Notes: generated from the letters alone by a model not told the origin. A stretch of DNA of 9,841 nucleotides from Planctomycetia bacterium (GCA_005776545.1 SXOY01000083.1:1-9841); one strand, 5' to 3'; positions 1 to 6,403 are shown, counted from the stretch's first letter. Translations and numbers: made by a program.

Positions 1-279
1 CTGAGAATCGTAGATAACAGTGGAGCCGGGGCTGAGCAGTGCGCTGACTTGCGAGAGCGTAGCTGCAGGCATTGACCAGAGAACACCGGTCAGGACATCG
101 ATGGGCATGAGCACATCGGCTGTTGCTGTGTTAGTAAGTGTGACCAGAAGGTCGGTGCCGACAACGGTGAATTCGGCGCGGGCATCGCGACCGAACGCAT
201 CGGATCCGGTGAATACTGCAGCGTGTGCTGCGCTTGCGAGCGAAAACAGAGCGAGCGATGATATCAAGTGTCGTTTCAT
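1..279 (-). CDS. Exosortase-type secreted surface protein, N-terminal part (runs off window)
   Basis: The reading frame begins at an ATG complementary to 277-279 and stays open for 93 codons to the window edge, so the C-terminus is missing. A GAGGA Shine-Dalgarno (complement of 284-288) lies 4 nt upstream. Residues 1-20 form a signal peptide: MKRH, a hydrophobic core, then a cleavage site near AHA-AVF. The mature part matches the complete paralogue downstream: 53 of 73 aligned positions from the shared AVF onward are identical, with no gap, including 'AEFTVVGTDL', 'DVLTGV' and 'GSTVIYDSQ'. By that homology it should be a cell-surface or extracellular protein ending in a sorting tail, but the tail lies outside the window. 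The molecular function is unknown. It probably has its own promoter in the 280-440 spacer. The gene call is secure; the sorting role is inferred. Confidence 0.85.
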   Translation of the reverse strand, partial: MKRHLISSLALFSLASAAHAAVFTGSDAFGRDARAEFTVVGTDLLVTLTNTATADVLMPIDVLTGVLWSMPAATLSQVSALLSPGSTVIYDSQ

Positions 280-317
280 AAAGTCCTCGTAAAAGTAATT
301 CCAACCACGCAGGAGAA

Positions 318-364
318 TCAGGAATTGCGGTCCTGACCTCATTACCGGACTTTCGCCGATCCGG
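318..364 (-). promoter_or_regulatory. Two short inverted repeats in the leader of the left surface-protein gene
   Basis: Two potential hairpins lie between the candidate promoter and the start codon. The first has arms TCAGGA (318-323) and TCCTGA (331-336) around a 7-nt loop. The second has arms CCGGA (345-349) and TCCGG (360-364) around a 10-nt loop. Both are perfect but short. They would lie about 40-85 nt upstream of the ATG on the minus-strand transcript and could stabilise or regulate the mRNA. I match them to no known riboswitch class, and chance is not excluded. Confidence 0.3.
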
Positions 365-396
365 AGTGGAAAGCGATGGAAGTCTCGGTTTTACAC

Positions 397-424
397 AGTG
401 TACCTGTCATGTAGTGGTTCGCAA
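397..424 (-). promoter_or_regulatory. Candidate sigma-70-like promoter for the left surface-protein gene
   Basis: On the minus strand TTGCGA (complement of 419-424) is followed, after a 16-bp spacer, by TACACT (complement of 397-402). Each hexamer matches the bacterial housekeeping consensus at four of six positions. A transcript starting a few bases downstream would carry a leader of roughly 110 nt. A perfect 10-bp palindrome, AACTTAAGTT (432-441), lies just upstream of the -35 element and could be an operator. Sigma-factor preferences in this group are not well known to me, so this is tentative. Confidence 0.28.
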
Positions 425-510
425 CATTGTGAACTTAAGTTGCATCAAGTTAGCAATACTGGGACGTGATTAGAAGGTCCTGTAAGGAGACGTTGCGGCT
501 GATAAGTGCG

Positions 511-540
511 AGCATGTGAGATAGGGGTGATAATCATGCT
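511..540. repeat. Inverted repeat AGCATG / CATGCT
   Basis: Perfect 6-bp arms (511-516 and 535-540) flank an 18-nt centre in the spacer between the paralogous surface-protein genes. It could be a regulator binding site or a weak RNA hairpin. Nothing else identifies it. Confidence 0.3.
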
Positions 541-585
541 GTTTTGCACAAACGGCAAAAGAGAGCGGCGCGATAACCAACGTCT

Positions 586-634
586 AAAAAAAAGCGGCTG
601 CGCTGCACTTGGAGCTGGCGAGCTAAGAGGCCGC
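586..634 (-). terminator. Possible second terminator with long T tract, complex stem
   Basis: On the minus strand the arms GCGGC (complement of 630-634) and GCCGC (complement of 594-598) are followed at once by eight T residues (complement of 586-593). The long interior contains a smaller AGCT-CGCC-AGCT hairpin (613-624). The U8 tract after a GC stem looks like intrinsic termination, but the outer stem is only 5 bp around a 31-nt interior. It lies 10 nt beyond the stronger terminator at 644-671, so it may be a backup, or the end of an unrecognised small RNA. Confidence 0.35.
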
Positions 635-643
635 ATGTTGCTG

Positions 644-671
644 AAATAAAAAACCCCGCTTGCGGCGGGGT
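644..671 (-). terminator. Rho-independent terminator of the complete surface-protein gene
   Basis: On the minus strand a 7-bp stem ACCCCGC / GCGGGGT (arms at 665-671 and 653-659) closes a 5-nt loop and is followed by T5-A-T3. It begins 26 nt after the stop codon of the 698-1387 gene. GC-rich stem, small loop and T tract make this a textbook intrinsic terminator, and it should separate the two paralogues transcriptionally. Confidence 0.85.
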
Positions 672-697
672 CTGTTGGTGATAATGGATGGAAGGTA

Positions 698-1387
698 TCA
701 GCGACGACGACGGAGAGATGCAGCGCCAGCAAGGAACATGAGACCGGCGGTGCCAGGGGTTGGGGTGTACGGCTCAGAGAGGTCGGTTCCGTATTGGAAC
801 TGCACGTTGCTGATTCTGGCCGGATCAAAGTCAGCGGCAATGCCGCCGAGCACGAAGACGACCGAGTGTTTGATCAGGCCTTCGCTGCCCAAGATGCCAC
901 CGTTACCGGTCGCAGCGTTGTCGCTCGCCGTGGTAATTCCGTATTGGAGGCCATTGGGGCCTGTGGGACCAGACAGATTGGGGCCGCCGAATAGGTCGCC
1001 GTTGCCGACGACGCCAAGACCGGCGGAGCTGATAATGTGGTTGGTGCCGCGGACCGAGACGCCGCCTTTATAGCACCATTCGCCACCGACGTTGCCGCCT
1101 GCGGGCTGGCTGTCATAGATGACGGTGGAGCCGGCATTGAGAAGTGCGCTGGTGCGTGTAAGGGAAACGGGGTCCATGTTCCACATGACGCCGGTGAGAA
1201 CATAGATCGGGAGCAGCACATCGGCGCTCGCGGAGTTTGTAAGTGTCACGATCAGGTCAGTTCCGACCACCGTGAATTCGGCGGTGGCATCACGACCATC
1301 GGCATCGGTGCCATTGAAAACCGCACCATTGGCGGCAGCTCCGACGATTGAAAGTAAAGCAACAGCTGACATTATCTTGAGTTTCAT
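698..1387 (-). CDS. Secreted surface protein with PEP-CTERM-like C-terminal sorting tail
   Basis: This encodes 229 residues. The ATG at 1387 is chosen over a longer frame to 1462 because AGGAG (complement of 1395-1399) lies 7 nt upstream and the product then starts with a signal peptide (MKLK, hydrophobic core, cleavage near residues 19-21). The mature region is rich in Gly, Ser, Thr and Asn, low in charge, and has one Cys in 'GEWCYKGG'. The C-terminus reads 'TPTPG', a short hydrophobic run, then RRRR. This Pro-Gly/hydrophobic/Arg layout is typical of PEP-CTERM-type tails recognised by exosortases in planctomycetes, so the product is probably processed and placed on the surface or exported. 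The 'DVLTGV' core resembles exosortase-dependent surface proteins I recall from environmental bacteria. No catalytic motif is seen, so a structural or matrix role is a guess. No exosortase gene is present here. Confidence 0.88.
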   Translation of the reverse strand: MKLKIMSAVALLSIVGAAANGAVFNGTDADGRDATAEFTVVGTDLIVTLTNSASADVLLPIYVLTGVMWNMDPVSLTRTSALLNAGSTVIYDSQPAGGNVGGEWCYKGGVSVRGTNHIISSAGLGVVGNGDLFGGPNLSGPTGPNGLQYGITTASDNAATGNGGILGSEGLIKHSVVFVLGGIAADFDPARISNVQFQYGTDLSEPYTPTPGTAGLMFLAGAASLRRRR

Positions 1388-1426
1388 CTTCAGGCTCCTA
1401 TGGAATGTCCAAACGTGCGAACCACG

Positions 1427-1480
1427 GGTACTTCGATCCCGGACCAAAACGGAACGGATCACGGGAAAAGGACCAGTACC
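1427..1480 (-). promoter_or_regulatory. Nested inverted repeats in the leader of the complete surface-protein gene
   Basis: Arms GGTAC (1427-1431) and GTACC (1476-1480) enclose a second pair, TCCCG (1437-1441) and CGGGA (1462-1466). An alternative pair, GATCC (1435-1439) and GGATC (1456-1460), overlaps one arm of the inner stem, so the two inner stems exclude each other. The element is 40-93 nt upstream of the start codon. Mutually exclusive stems are what a switching leader would show, but each is only 5 bp and no known riboswitch core is recognised. Confidence 0.3.
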
Positions 1481-1579
1481 TGGATGAAATGTGCATTACC
1501 AAAAATCACACGCAAATAATTACAATGTTCGAGCATGTGTATTTTATTTACCGGACGCAATGTGGCGTACCGATAACGC

Positions 1580-1601
1580 AAAAACGTGCTGCAAAGGCAC
1601 G
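1580..1601 (-). terminator. Short rho-independent terminator after the Bax-inhibitor-type gene
   Basis: On the minus strand CGTGC (complement of 1597-1601), a 7-nt loop and GCACG (complement of 1585-1589) are followed by five T residues (complement of 1580-1584). The stem is short but GC-rich. It lies 62 bp past the stop codon of the 1664-2458 gene, in the right orientation to end the kinase/membrane-protein unit and insulate the downstream surface-protein gene. Confidence 0.55.
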
Positions 1602-1663
1602 AAAGGCTTGAAAACAGTGCTTAGATTGAGGTGGGAAAAACTGCGCCGTTGGCGGGTTCTGGC

Positions 1664-2458
1664 TTATCTGTTGCGGAGCTTAGAAAGCAGGCGGAGCACT
1701 TCGACGTAGAGCCAGATAAGGGTGACGAGTAAGCCGAATGCGGCGTACCACTCCATGTATTTGGGTTGGCCGGCTTCTGCACCTTCTTCAATAATCTGGA
1801 AGTCCATGACGAGGTTGAACGCCGCCAGGCCAACAACGAACAGGCTGAATCCAATTCCCAGGAGGCTGCCGGACTGCGAGCTGAAGATACTGAACGACAA
1901 GCCCTGTCCGATATTGAAAATACTCAGCACAATCATGACGAGAGTGAAGATGCACACGCCAGCGGTCAGCGTCGTGACAATTTTGATGGCGGTGGAACTG
2001 AGGCGGATAACGCGGAACGAATACGCGGCGAGCAGGCCGGCAAAAATAGCGAATGTGAGCACAAGCGCCTGACCGGCGACAAGAAAGGCGGAGGATGCCT
2101 TTCCGCTTTGAACGAGCATATGTGTGATGTAGAAAGTGAGGGCCCCGACTGCGGTCCCTTTGCAGATGGCATAGAGGGGAGCGAGGAAGGGCGAGGCTTT
2201 GGGAGCGAAGCAGAGAATGAGTGCGATGACACAAGCAGCAAGTCCGCCGCCGATACAGAGGCCGATTCCCAGTGCTGGAGTAGCTTGAACAAGAGTCCAG
2301 CCCAGGCCGCCGAAGATCATTGTGACAGCCAGCAAGATGGCAGATTTGAAGATCGTGCCGCGGATGGTCATTGTGTTGGAGTCTTCGTGTGCCAGATCGG
2401 CATACGCGGGTACTTCAAAGCCTCTGGTGAGAACGGGGTTGCTGGTTCGCAGGTTCAT
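1664..2458 (-). CDS. Bax inhibitor-1/YccA family integral membrane protein
   Basis: This 264-residue protein has about seven hydrophobic segments, near residues 36-57, 63-84, 90-111, 124-146, 158-181, 199-223 and 236-258. The first 30 residues are soluble and include 'SNPVLTRGF', a hallmark I associate with a bacterial branch of the Bax inhibitor-1/YccA family. The last helices carry the family's acidic 'MDFQIIEEGAEAG' stretch (218-230) and 'YMEWYAAFGLLVTLIWLY'. Family members are cytoplasmic-membrane proteins; some eukaryotic and Bacillus homologues are pH-sensitive calcium leak channels and E. coli YccA modulates the protease FtsH. Which applies here is unknown. ATG 2458 is preferred over a TTG at 2494 because the motif normally lies near the N-terminus and GGAG precedes it by 10 nt. 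It lies 99 bp after the ROK kinase on the same strand with no terminator between, so co-transcription is plausible. Confidence 0.9.
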   Translation of the reverse strand: MNLRTSNPVLTRGFEVPAYADLAHEDSNTMTIRGTIFKSAILLAVTMIFGGLGWTLVQATPALGIGLCIGGGLAACVIALILCFAPKASPFLAPLYAICKGTAVGALTFYITHMLVQSGKASSAFLVAGQALVLTFAIFAGLLAAYSFRVIRLSSTAIKIVTTLTAGVCIFTLVMIVLSIFNIGQGLSFSIFSSQSGSLLGIGFSLFVVGLAAFNLVMDFQIIEEGAEAGQPKYMEWYAAFGLLVTLIWLYVEVLRLLSKLRNR

Positions 2459-2557
2459 AGGGCAATGCTCCAATTTGGACCCAAGGGGGACCAAGGTAGG
2501 GTAGATTTGCTATCGGCAGCTTTATTTGGGAAGCATGACTCGCGGTTTTGGACCCTG

Positions 2558-3532
2558 TTACGCCCGTTCGCGGGCGATGATGGCAGCACCGTGGACGCCG
2601 GCATTGTCGCGGAGCTTGGATTCCATGACGCGGACGTGCTTGCAGCGATTTGGGAAGGCGATGGCGCGAACGGAGTGCTCGACCCTTGCGACAAATGGGC
2701 GGCCGATGGCTTCGGTCAGTCCGCCGCCAAGCACGACCATCGGGAGACTGAGGACCGTCACGATGTTGGCGATTCCAACGGCAAGCAGGTCGGCGGCGTT
2801 GTTAACGACTTCGACCGTAAGCGGATCGTGATCGTTGTAGGCCTTCGCCAGCATTTTGCTTCGGATCTTCTCGATTTCGCCACCTTCCACTAGCTTTGGC
2901 AAAACAGACTTGTGGTTTGCGGCAATGAGTCGAGCCAACCGCTGGACCACGTTGGTGCGTGAACAGTTGTTTTCGAGGGTGCGAGAACCGGGTGGGTTGC
3001 CGGGAAAGAGCCAGGTGTGTCCGATTTCGCCAGCAGTTTTGAAGCCGCCGTAATAGAGGTTGCCGTTGAGAATCAGGCCGCCACCGATGCCGGTTCCGAC
3101 CCAGACTCCTAGGACATCTTGTGCACCTTTGGCCGCACCGAGCCTCTGTTCGCCCAAGACCGCAACGTTGACATCGTTATCGAGGAAGACCGGGACGTTG
3201 AGCTTGGTTGAAAGCACATCGGCGAGTTTGTAATTGGTCCAGTTCAGGTTGACCGCTTCCAGGACAACACCGGTTGCGGGATCGACCGCACCGGGAGCAC
3301 CGATTCCGATCGCCTTGAGCTGGCGAGTCGTGATTCCAGCATCGTCGCAGGCTTCTTGTACGCCGCGGACCAGGCGATCAATGACGGCGGCAGAACCCTC
3401 ATCAGCGCGAGTTTTTTTGCGGGAAGTTCCCTGGATTGTGGCGGAGGCATCGACGACGCCAATCTGCATGTTTGTGCCGCCGAGGTCGATACCGACACAG
3501 AATTGGCGTGCGCGCGATTTTCGAAGGGGCAT
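2558..3532 (-). CDS. ROK family sugar kinase (glucokinase-like), zinc motif absent
   Basis: The 324-residue product has the full ROK fold landmarks: phosphate-binding 'GIDLGGTN' (14-21), sugar-binding 'IGIGAPGAVD' (75-84), 'LDNDVN' (117-122) with the likely catalytic base Asp120, adenosine loop 'VGTGIGGG' (145-152), and 'GEIGHT' (168-173) with sugar-contacting Glu169 and His172. A C-terminal 'VVLGGGL' also fits. ROK kinases phosphorylate hexoses such as glucose, mannose or N-acetylmannosamine in the cytosol. There is no N-terminal helix-turn-helix, so it is a kinase, not a ROK repressor. The CxCGxxGCxE zinc site that normally follows GEIGHT is replaced by a segment (181-192) holding only Cys190. 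The start is the ATG at 3532, with a weak GAGAG upstream. The substrate cannot be read from sequence; glucokinase is the default guess. Confidence 0.92.
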   Translation of the reverse strand: MPLRKSRARQFCVGIDLGGTNMQIGVVDASATIQGTSRKKTRADEGSAAVIDRLVRGVQEACDDAGITTRQLKAIGIGAPGAVDPATGVVLEAVNLNWTNYKLADVLSTKLNVPVFLDNDVNVAVLGEQRLGAAKGAQDVLGVWVGTGIGGGLILNGNLYYGGFKTAGEIGHTWLFPGNPPGSRTLENNCSRTNVVQRLARLIAANHKSVLPKLVEGGEIEKIRSKMLAKAYNDHDPLTVEVVNNAADLLAVGIANIVTVLSLPMVVLGGGLTEAIGRPFVARVEHSVRAIAFPNRCKHVRVMESKLRDNAGVHGAAIIARERA

Positions 3533-3701
3533 GGTCAGGCTCTCACGTGTATGGGAAGGTCAGTGTATCAGTCGGCGTTCCTGAAGGGGAGCATTTGTTC
3601 GGCATGTGTTCGTAATTTTCGTGAAAACTGGGGTTTTGATTTGGCGATCCTAAGATACCGGCGCGGACAGAATGCTCAGATTAGATTAGGATTGGAGTTG
3701 A

Positions 3702-4598
3702 ATGGGTGATGAGATTGAAAACGCGGTTGGGTCAGAGACTGTCGTTGCGCCGAATTCGGGCGTGACGACCCAGACCGCGCGGGTGAGCCGCCTGGCGGTC
3801 ACTGCGTTCATCATCGGGCTGATTGCTTGTGCGACCTGCTTCGCTGGGTATGTGTTTGGGGTAATTGGAAACGTTCTTGCCATTTCCGCGTTGATACTCA
3901 TTCGGCGGGATTCGATTCGCCTGAGAGGGAAATCACTTGCAATGGCGGCGGTCGCTTTGAACTCGCTGGCATTTTTCTTTGGCGTAGTTATCACAGCAGG
4001 TGGAGCGCAATTCGTGAAGGAAGTGGCTCGATATGTCACTCCAATCGAGGCGATCCAGCAGAATGAAGGCGAAAAGGCAAAGGCGGCGTTTGCTCCGGCG
4101 GTCGCGGCGGAACTGAGCGCTGAGCGTCTGGCGGCGTTCAACCTGCGGGTAAATGAGCAACTTGGGAATTTCCAGGGGGTGCCCACCAAGGACCTCGTGG
4201 AATTTGTAAAGCGTGTTTTCAGTGCCATAGACCGGCAGTCGGCGGCAATGAACTCGCTTCCGGCGGAGACGCCGGATCGGTTGTTCGCGTTGCCGACCGA
4301 TTTTGACAAAGGTCGGGCGCTTTTGATCGTGTATTTGGATCCCGCGGATCGGACCCCCGAGTTTTCATTGGGGAGGATTCGGAATCTGGGTATATTAAAG
4401 GATGGGACCACGGAGATCATCTGGTTGGTGCCACTAAAGGACAAGACGCCGCAGGGACAGGCATTTGGCGGCAATCGAGCAAAGTTGCCAGATCCGGTCA
4501 AGATGTCGGTGGTGGAGTCAGGTCAGGCCAGTGACTCAGCCCCGCCGCCACCCTCGCAACCGGACAGCGAAACGAAGAACAGCTTGCCGCCCAGTTAA
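3702..4598 (+). CDS. DUF4190-type membrane protein with C-terminal extracytoplasmic domain
   Basis: This gene encodes 298 residues. Residues 1-30 are polar. Residues 31-98 match the layout of the DUF4190 membrane domain: 'SRLAVTAFIIGLIAC', a second hydrophobic stretch ending 'LILIRRDS', then 'RGKSLAMAAVALNSLAFFFG'. Residues 99-275 form a soluble domain of unknown fold with predicted helices (120-180) and beta strands (205-245). The tail (276-298) is rich in Pro, Ser and Asp and looks disordered. The function of DUF4190 is not established; such proteins are thought to be membrane-anchored modules. GGAG at 3694-3697 lies 4 nt before the ATG. The stop codon is 6 bp from the start of an MlaF-type ATPase, so the two are almost certainly one operon and may act together at the envelope. 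That link is inferred from position only. Confidence 0.82.
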   Translation: MGDEIENAVGSETVVAPNSGVTTQTARVSRLAVTAFIIGLIACATCFAGYVFGVIGNVLAISALILIRRDSIRLRGKSLAMAAVALNSLAFFFGVVITAGGAQFVKEVARYVTPIEAIQQNEGEKAKAAFAPAVAAELSAERLAAFNLRVNEQLGNFQGVPTKDLVEFVKRVFSAIDRQSAAMNSLPAETPDRLFALPTDFDKGRALLIVYLDPADRTPEFSLGRIRNLGILKDGTTEIIWLVPLKDKTPQGQAFGGNRAKLPDPVKMSVVESGQASDSAPPPPSQPDSETKNSLPPS

Positions 4599-4604
4599 GG
4601 ACAA

Positions 4605-5531
4605 GTGAGTTCGTCGGCGGTAGAGTGTGGTGTGAGCGAACCGGAAATAGTGATACGGTGTGAAGATGTAGTAAAGCGCTTTGGCGACCGAGTGGCGTTG
4701 TCGGGTGTGAGCTTTGAGGTGCGTCGCGGCGAGACGATGGTGCTGATGGGTGGGTCTGGCTGCGGAAAGAGCACGCTGCTGAGGATGTTGACGGGCGGGC
4801 TGAAACCTGATGGCGGGAAGATCTGGTTATTTGGAAAAGAGATATCCAAACTGAATGAGAGTGAATTGAATGAGGTGCGACGGAGGTTTGGGATTTTGTT
4901 TCAGTCTGGCGCGCTGTTTAACTCAATGAATGTCGGTGAGAATGTGGCGCTGCCGCTGCGCGAGCATACAGATCTTGCGGAAGAGATTATTCAGATACAG
5001 ATCATGCTCAAGTTGAATCAGGTGGGTTTGCGTGAGCATTCACACAAGATGCCGGGGCAGTTGTCAGGGGGCATGAAGAAGCGGGCTGGATTGGCGCGGG
5101 CACTTGCGTTGGATCCGGAGTTATTGTTTTACGATGAACCCAGCGCGGGGCTTGATCCGGTGACGAGTGCGCAGATTGATCAGTTGATTGTCGGTCTGTC
5201 ACGTGAACTCGGGGTGACCAGTATTGTGGTGACGCACGAGATGGACTCGGCGTTTGCGATCGCCAACCGCATGGCGATGCTCGACAAGGGGAAGATCTTG
5301 AAGGTGGAGTCGCGCCAGTGGTTTGATGAGCTTCGCAAAAGAACAGATATCACGGGGTTGAGCGATGATGACCAACTGATGCGGCAGTTTTTGAGAGGTG
5401 ATCCAGAGGGACCGTTTGCTGCGCGGCGCGATGAGCGGACATTGGAGGAAGATCTGCTGGGCGCGAGCGGGCCGATTGAGGGACTTCCGAGTGTGGAGGC
5501 CACGCGAACCGCGGGGCGAAGCAAAGTGTGA
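4605..5531 (+). CDS. mlaF: MlaF-type ABC transporter ATP-binding protein (lipid transport)
   Basis: This gene encodes 308 residues. All ABC ATPase motifs are intact: Walker A 'GGSGCGKST' (49-57), Q-loop Gln100, signature 'LSGGM' (153-157), Walker B ending 'FYDEPSAGLDP' with Asp177 and Glu178, and H-loop His211. The segment 'FQSGALFNSMNVGENVALPL' (99-118) and 'GGMKKRAGLARALALDPEL' are characteristic of the MlaF/Mkl branch, which powers MCE-type phospholipid transport between inner and outer membranes. MlaF proteins are usually about 260-270 residues; here about 45 extra charged residues follow the core. No MlaE permease or MCE-domain protein lies alongside. The GTG at 4605 overlaps the region of the AAGGA at 4597-4601 (3-nt spacing, tight); a GTG at 4632 is an alternative that starts 'SEPEIVIRCED'. 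The family call is strong; the exact start and lipid substrate are uncertain. Confidence 0.93.
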   Translation: MSSSAVECGVSEPEIVIRCEDVVKRFGDRVALSGVSFEVRRGETMVLMGGSGCGKSTLLRMLTGGLKPDGGKIWLFGKEISKLNESELNEVRRRFGILFQSGALFNSMNVGENVALPLREHTDLAEEIIQIQIMLKLNQVGLREHSHKMPGQLSGGMKKRAGLARALALDPELLFYDEPSAGLDPVTSAQIDQLIVGLSRELGVTSIVVTHEMDSAFAIANRMAMLDKGKILKVESRQWFDELRKRTDITGLSDDDQLMRQFLRGDPEGPFAARRDERTLEEDLLGASGPIEGLPSVEATRTAGRSKV

Positions 5532-5548
5532 GTTAGATCCAGCGCGAT

Positions 5549-5578
5549 TTAGGTGAGATGTCGAGCGACCTAATTTTT
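5549..5578 (+). terminator. Weak rho-independent terminator after the MlaF-type gene
   Basis: TTAGGT (5549-5554) and ACCTAA (5568-5573) form a perfect 6-bp stem around a 13-nt loop, followed by five T residues (5574-5578). It starts 18 nt after the stop codon. The stem is AT-rich; an extra GTC-GAGC-GAC mini-hairpin inside could stabilise it. Position and orientation fit termination of the DUF4190-mlaF operon, probably incomplete. Confidence 0.45.
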
Positions 5579-5665
5579 GTTGGCGTCGGAAAGTGAGCGC
5601 AACTTGGGGCACTGGTGAGCTGCAATTGTGATTCAGCTGGGAATCAGTATCCGATTTTTCTGTAT

Positions 5666-6403
5666 ATGCAATCTCCAACATCACGCACGGTTGTCTTTCG
5701 CGTGCTCGCGGCCGCGGTGCTAGTGCTGTTGGTGAGTAGTGTGTGGCTGGGGCCGATTGTGGTGCGGGAGGTTCGAGCGAGGATGAGTCATTACACAGTT
5801 GCTGATCGGCTGGTGCAATATGGGCCGCGGGTTGAGGGGGTTTGGCGGGAGCGGGTTGTTGCGAGTGGGACTGAGTGGCCGCGGCGTGTGACGATTGTGG
5901 TGAACAAGGAATCGCGGGAGTTGCGGGTGTTTGGGCGTGTGTCGGGCAAGCAATCTGAGTTGGCGAAGTATGCGGTGACGGCGGCGAGTGGCGGGCCGGG
6001 GCCAAAGTTGTGCGAGGGGGATAAGCAGGTTCCTGAGGGTGTGTATCGCGTTGAGTCGCTCAATCCGAACAGTCGGTTTCATTTGTCATTGCGTGTTGGC
6101 TACCCATCGACGGAGGACAAGGCCGCCGCGGTGAGTGAGGGGAGAGATGTTCAGAATCTTGGCGGTGACATCATGATTCATGGTGGGGCGGCGTCGATTG
6201 GGTGCGTTGCGATTGGTGATGCGGCGATTGAAGAGGTGTTCTGGCTGGTTGGGACGGTGGGGATTGAGAATGTTGAGATTGTGATGGTGCCGGATTGGGC
6301 GCCGGTGAAGAGGATTGATGCGAAGACGGCGCCGTGGTTGGCAGAAAGGTATCGGGAGTTGGAGAAGAGGTTGGGGGAGTTGGGTCTTTGGAGCCACGCA
6401 TGA
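5666..6403 (+). CDS. L,D-transpeptidase-fold protein, YafK/DpaA-like (YkuD domain)
   Basis: From the ATG at 5666 the product has 245 residues. Residues 8-32 form an N-terminal membrane anchor or uncleaved signal. The catalytic core follows: 'RVTIVVNKESRELRVFG' (74-90), 'VPEGVYRVESLNPNSRFHLSLRVGYPS' across 122-148, and 'IMIHGGAASIGCVAI' (169-183), giving His172 and the nucleophile Cys180. The short His-to-Cys gap and the 'PEG.Y.....N..S.FHLSL..GYP' block fit the YafK type better than classical ErfK/YcfS enzymes. Known relatives act in the periplasm on meso-diaminopimelate residues: most L,D-transpeptidases form 3-3 cross-links or attach proteins to peptidoglycan, while E. coli DpaA/YafK detaches Braun lipoprotein. 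Which reaction occurs here is undetermined. A GTG at 5615 would add 17 residues ahead of the hydrophobic segment and is less likely; neither start has a good Shine-Dalgarno. Codons strongly favour G/T endings (TTG, GTG, GGG). Confidence 0.85.
   Translation: MQSPTSRTVVFRVLAAAVLVLLVSSVWLGPIVVREVRARMSHYTVADRLVQYGPRVEGVWRERVVASGTEWPRRVTIVVNKESRELRVFGRVSGKQSELAKYAVTAASGGPGPKLCEGDKQVPEGVYRVESLNPNSRFHLSLRVGYPSTEDKAAAVSEGRDVQNLGGDIMIHGGAASIGCVAIGDAAIEEVFWLVGTVGIENVEIVMVPDWAPVKRIDAKTAPWLAERYRELEKRLGELGLWSHA

Noticed and set aside
20..292. Plus-strand frame opposite the left surface-protein gene, mirrored by one at 1272-1487
   Set aside because: The two frames resemble each other only because they are antisense to paralogous genes. 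The minus-strand frames have signal peptides and Shine-Dalgarno sequences.
445..840. Minus-strand frame of 131 codons in the spacer between the paralogues
   Set aside because: It runs across the terminator at 644-671 and into the 3' end of the neighbouring gene; composition is not protein-like and no ribosome-binding site was seen.
2477..2500. CCAAGG direct repeat and possible hairpin between the kinase and Bax-inhibitor-type genes
   Set aside because: The stem would be only about 4 bp with no T tract, so it is neither a terminator nor a convincing regulatory site.
1766..2893. Plus-strand open frame of 375 codons
   Set aside because: It is antisense to the Bax-inhibitor-type and ROK kinase genes, both well supported by motifs. 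Its product is a Gly/Asp/Glu-rich mixture with no domain, signal or start context.
3533..3701. Divergent promoter region between the ROK kinase and DUF4190 genes
   Set aside because: Promoters must lie here, but no -35/-10 pair with acceptable spacing could be picked on either strand; isolated TAAGAT and TACACT hexamers are not enough.
5199..6005. Minus-strand open frame of 268 codons
   Set aside because: It spans the 3' end of the MlaF-type gene, the spacer and the transpeptidase gene on the opposite strand; the product is Pro/His/Ser-rich low-complexity sequence, expected from antisense of G/T-rich coding DNA.
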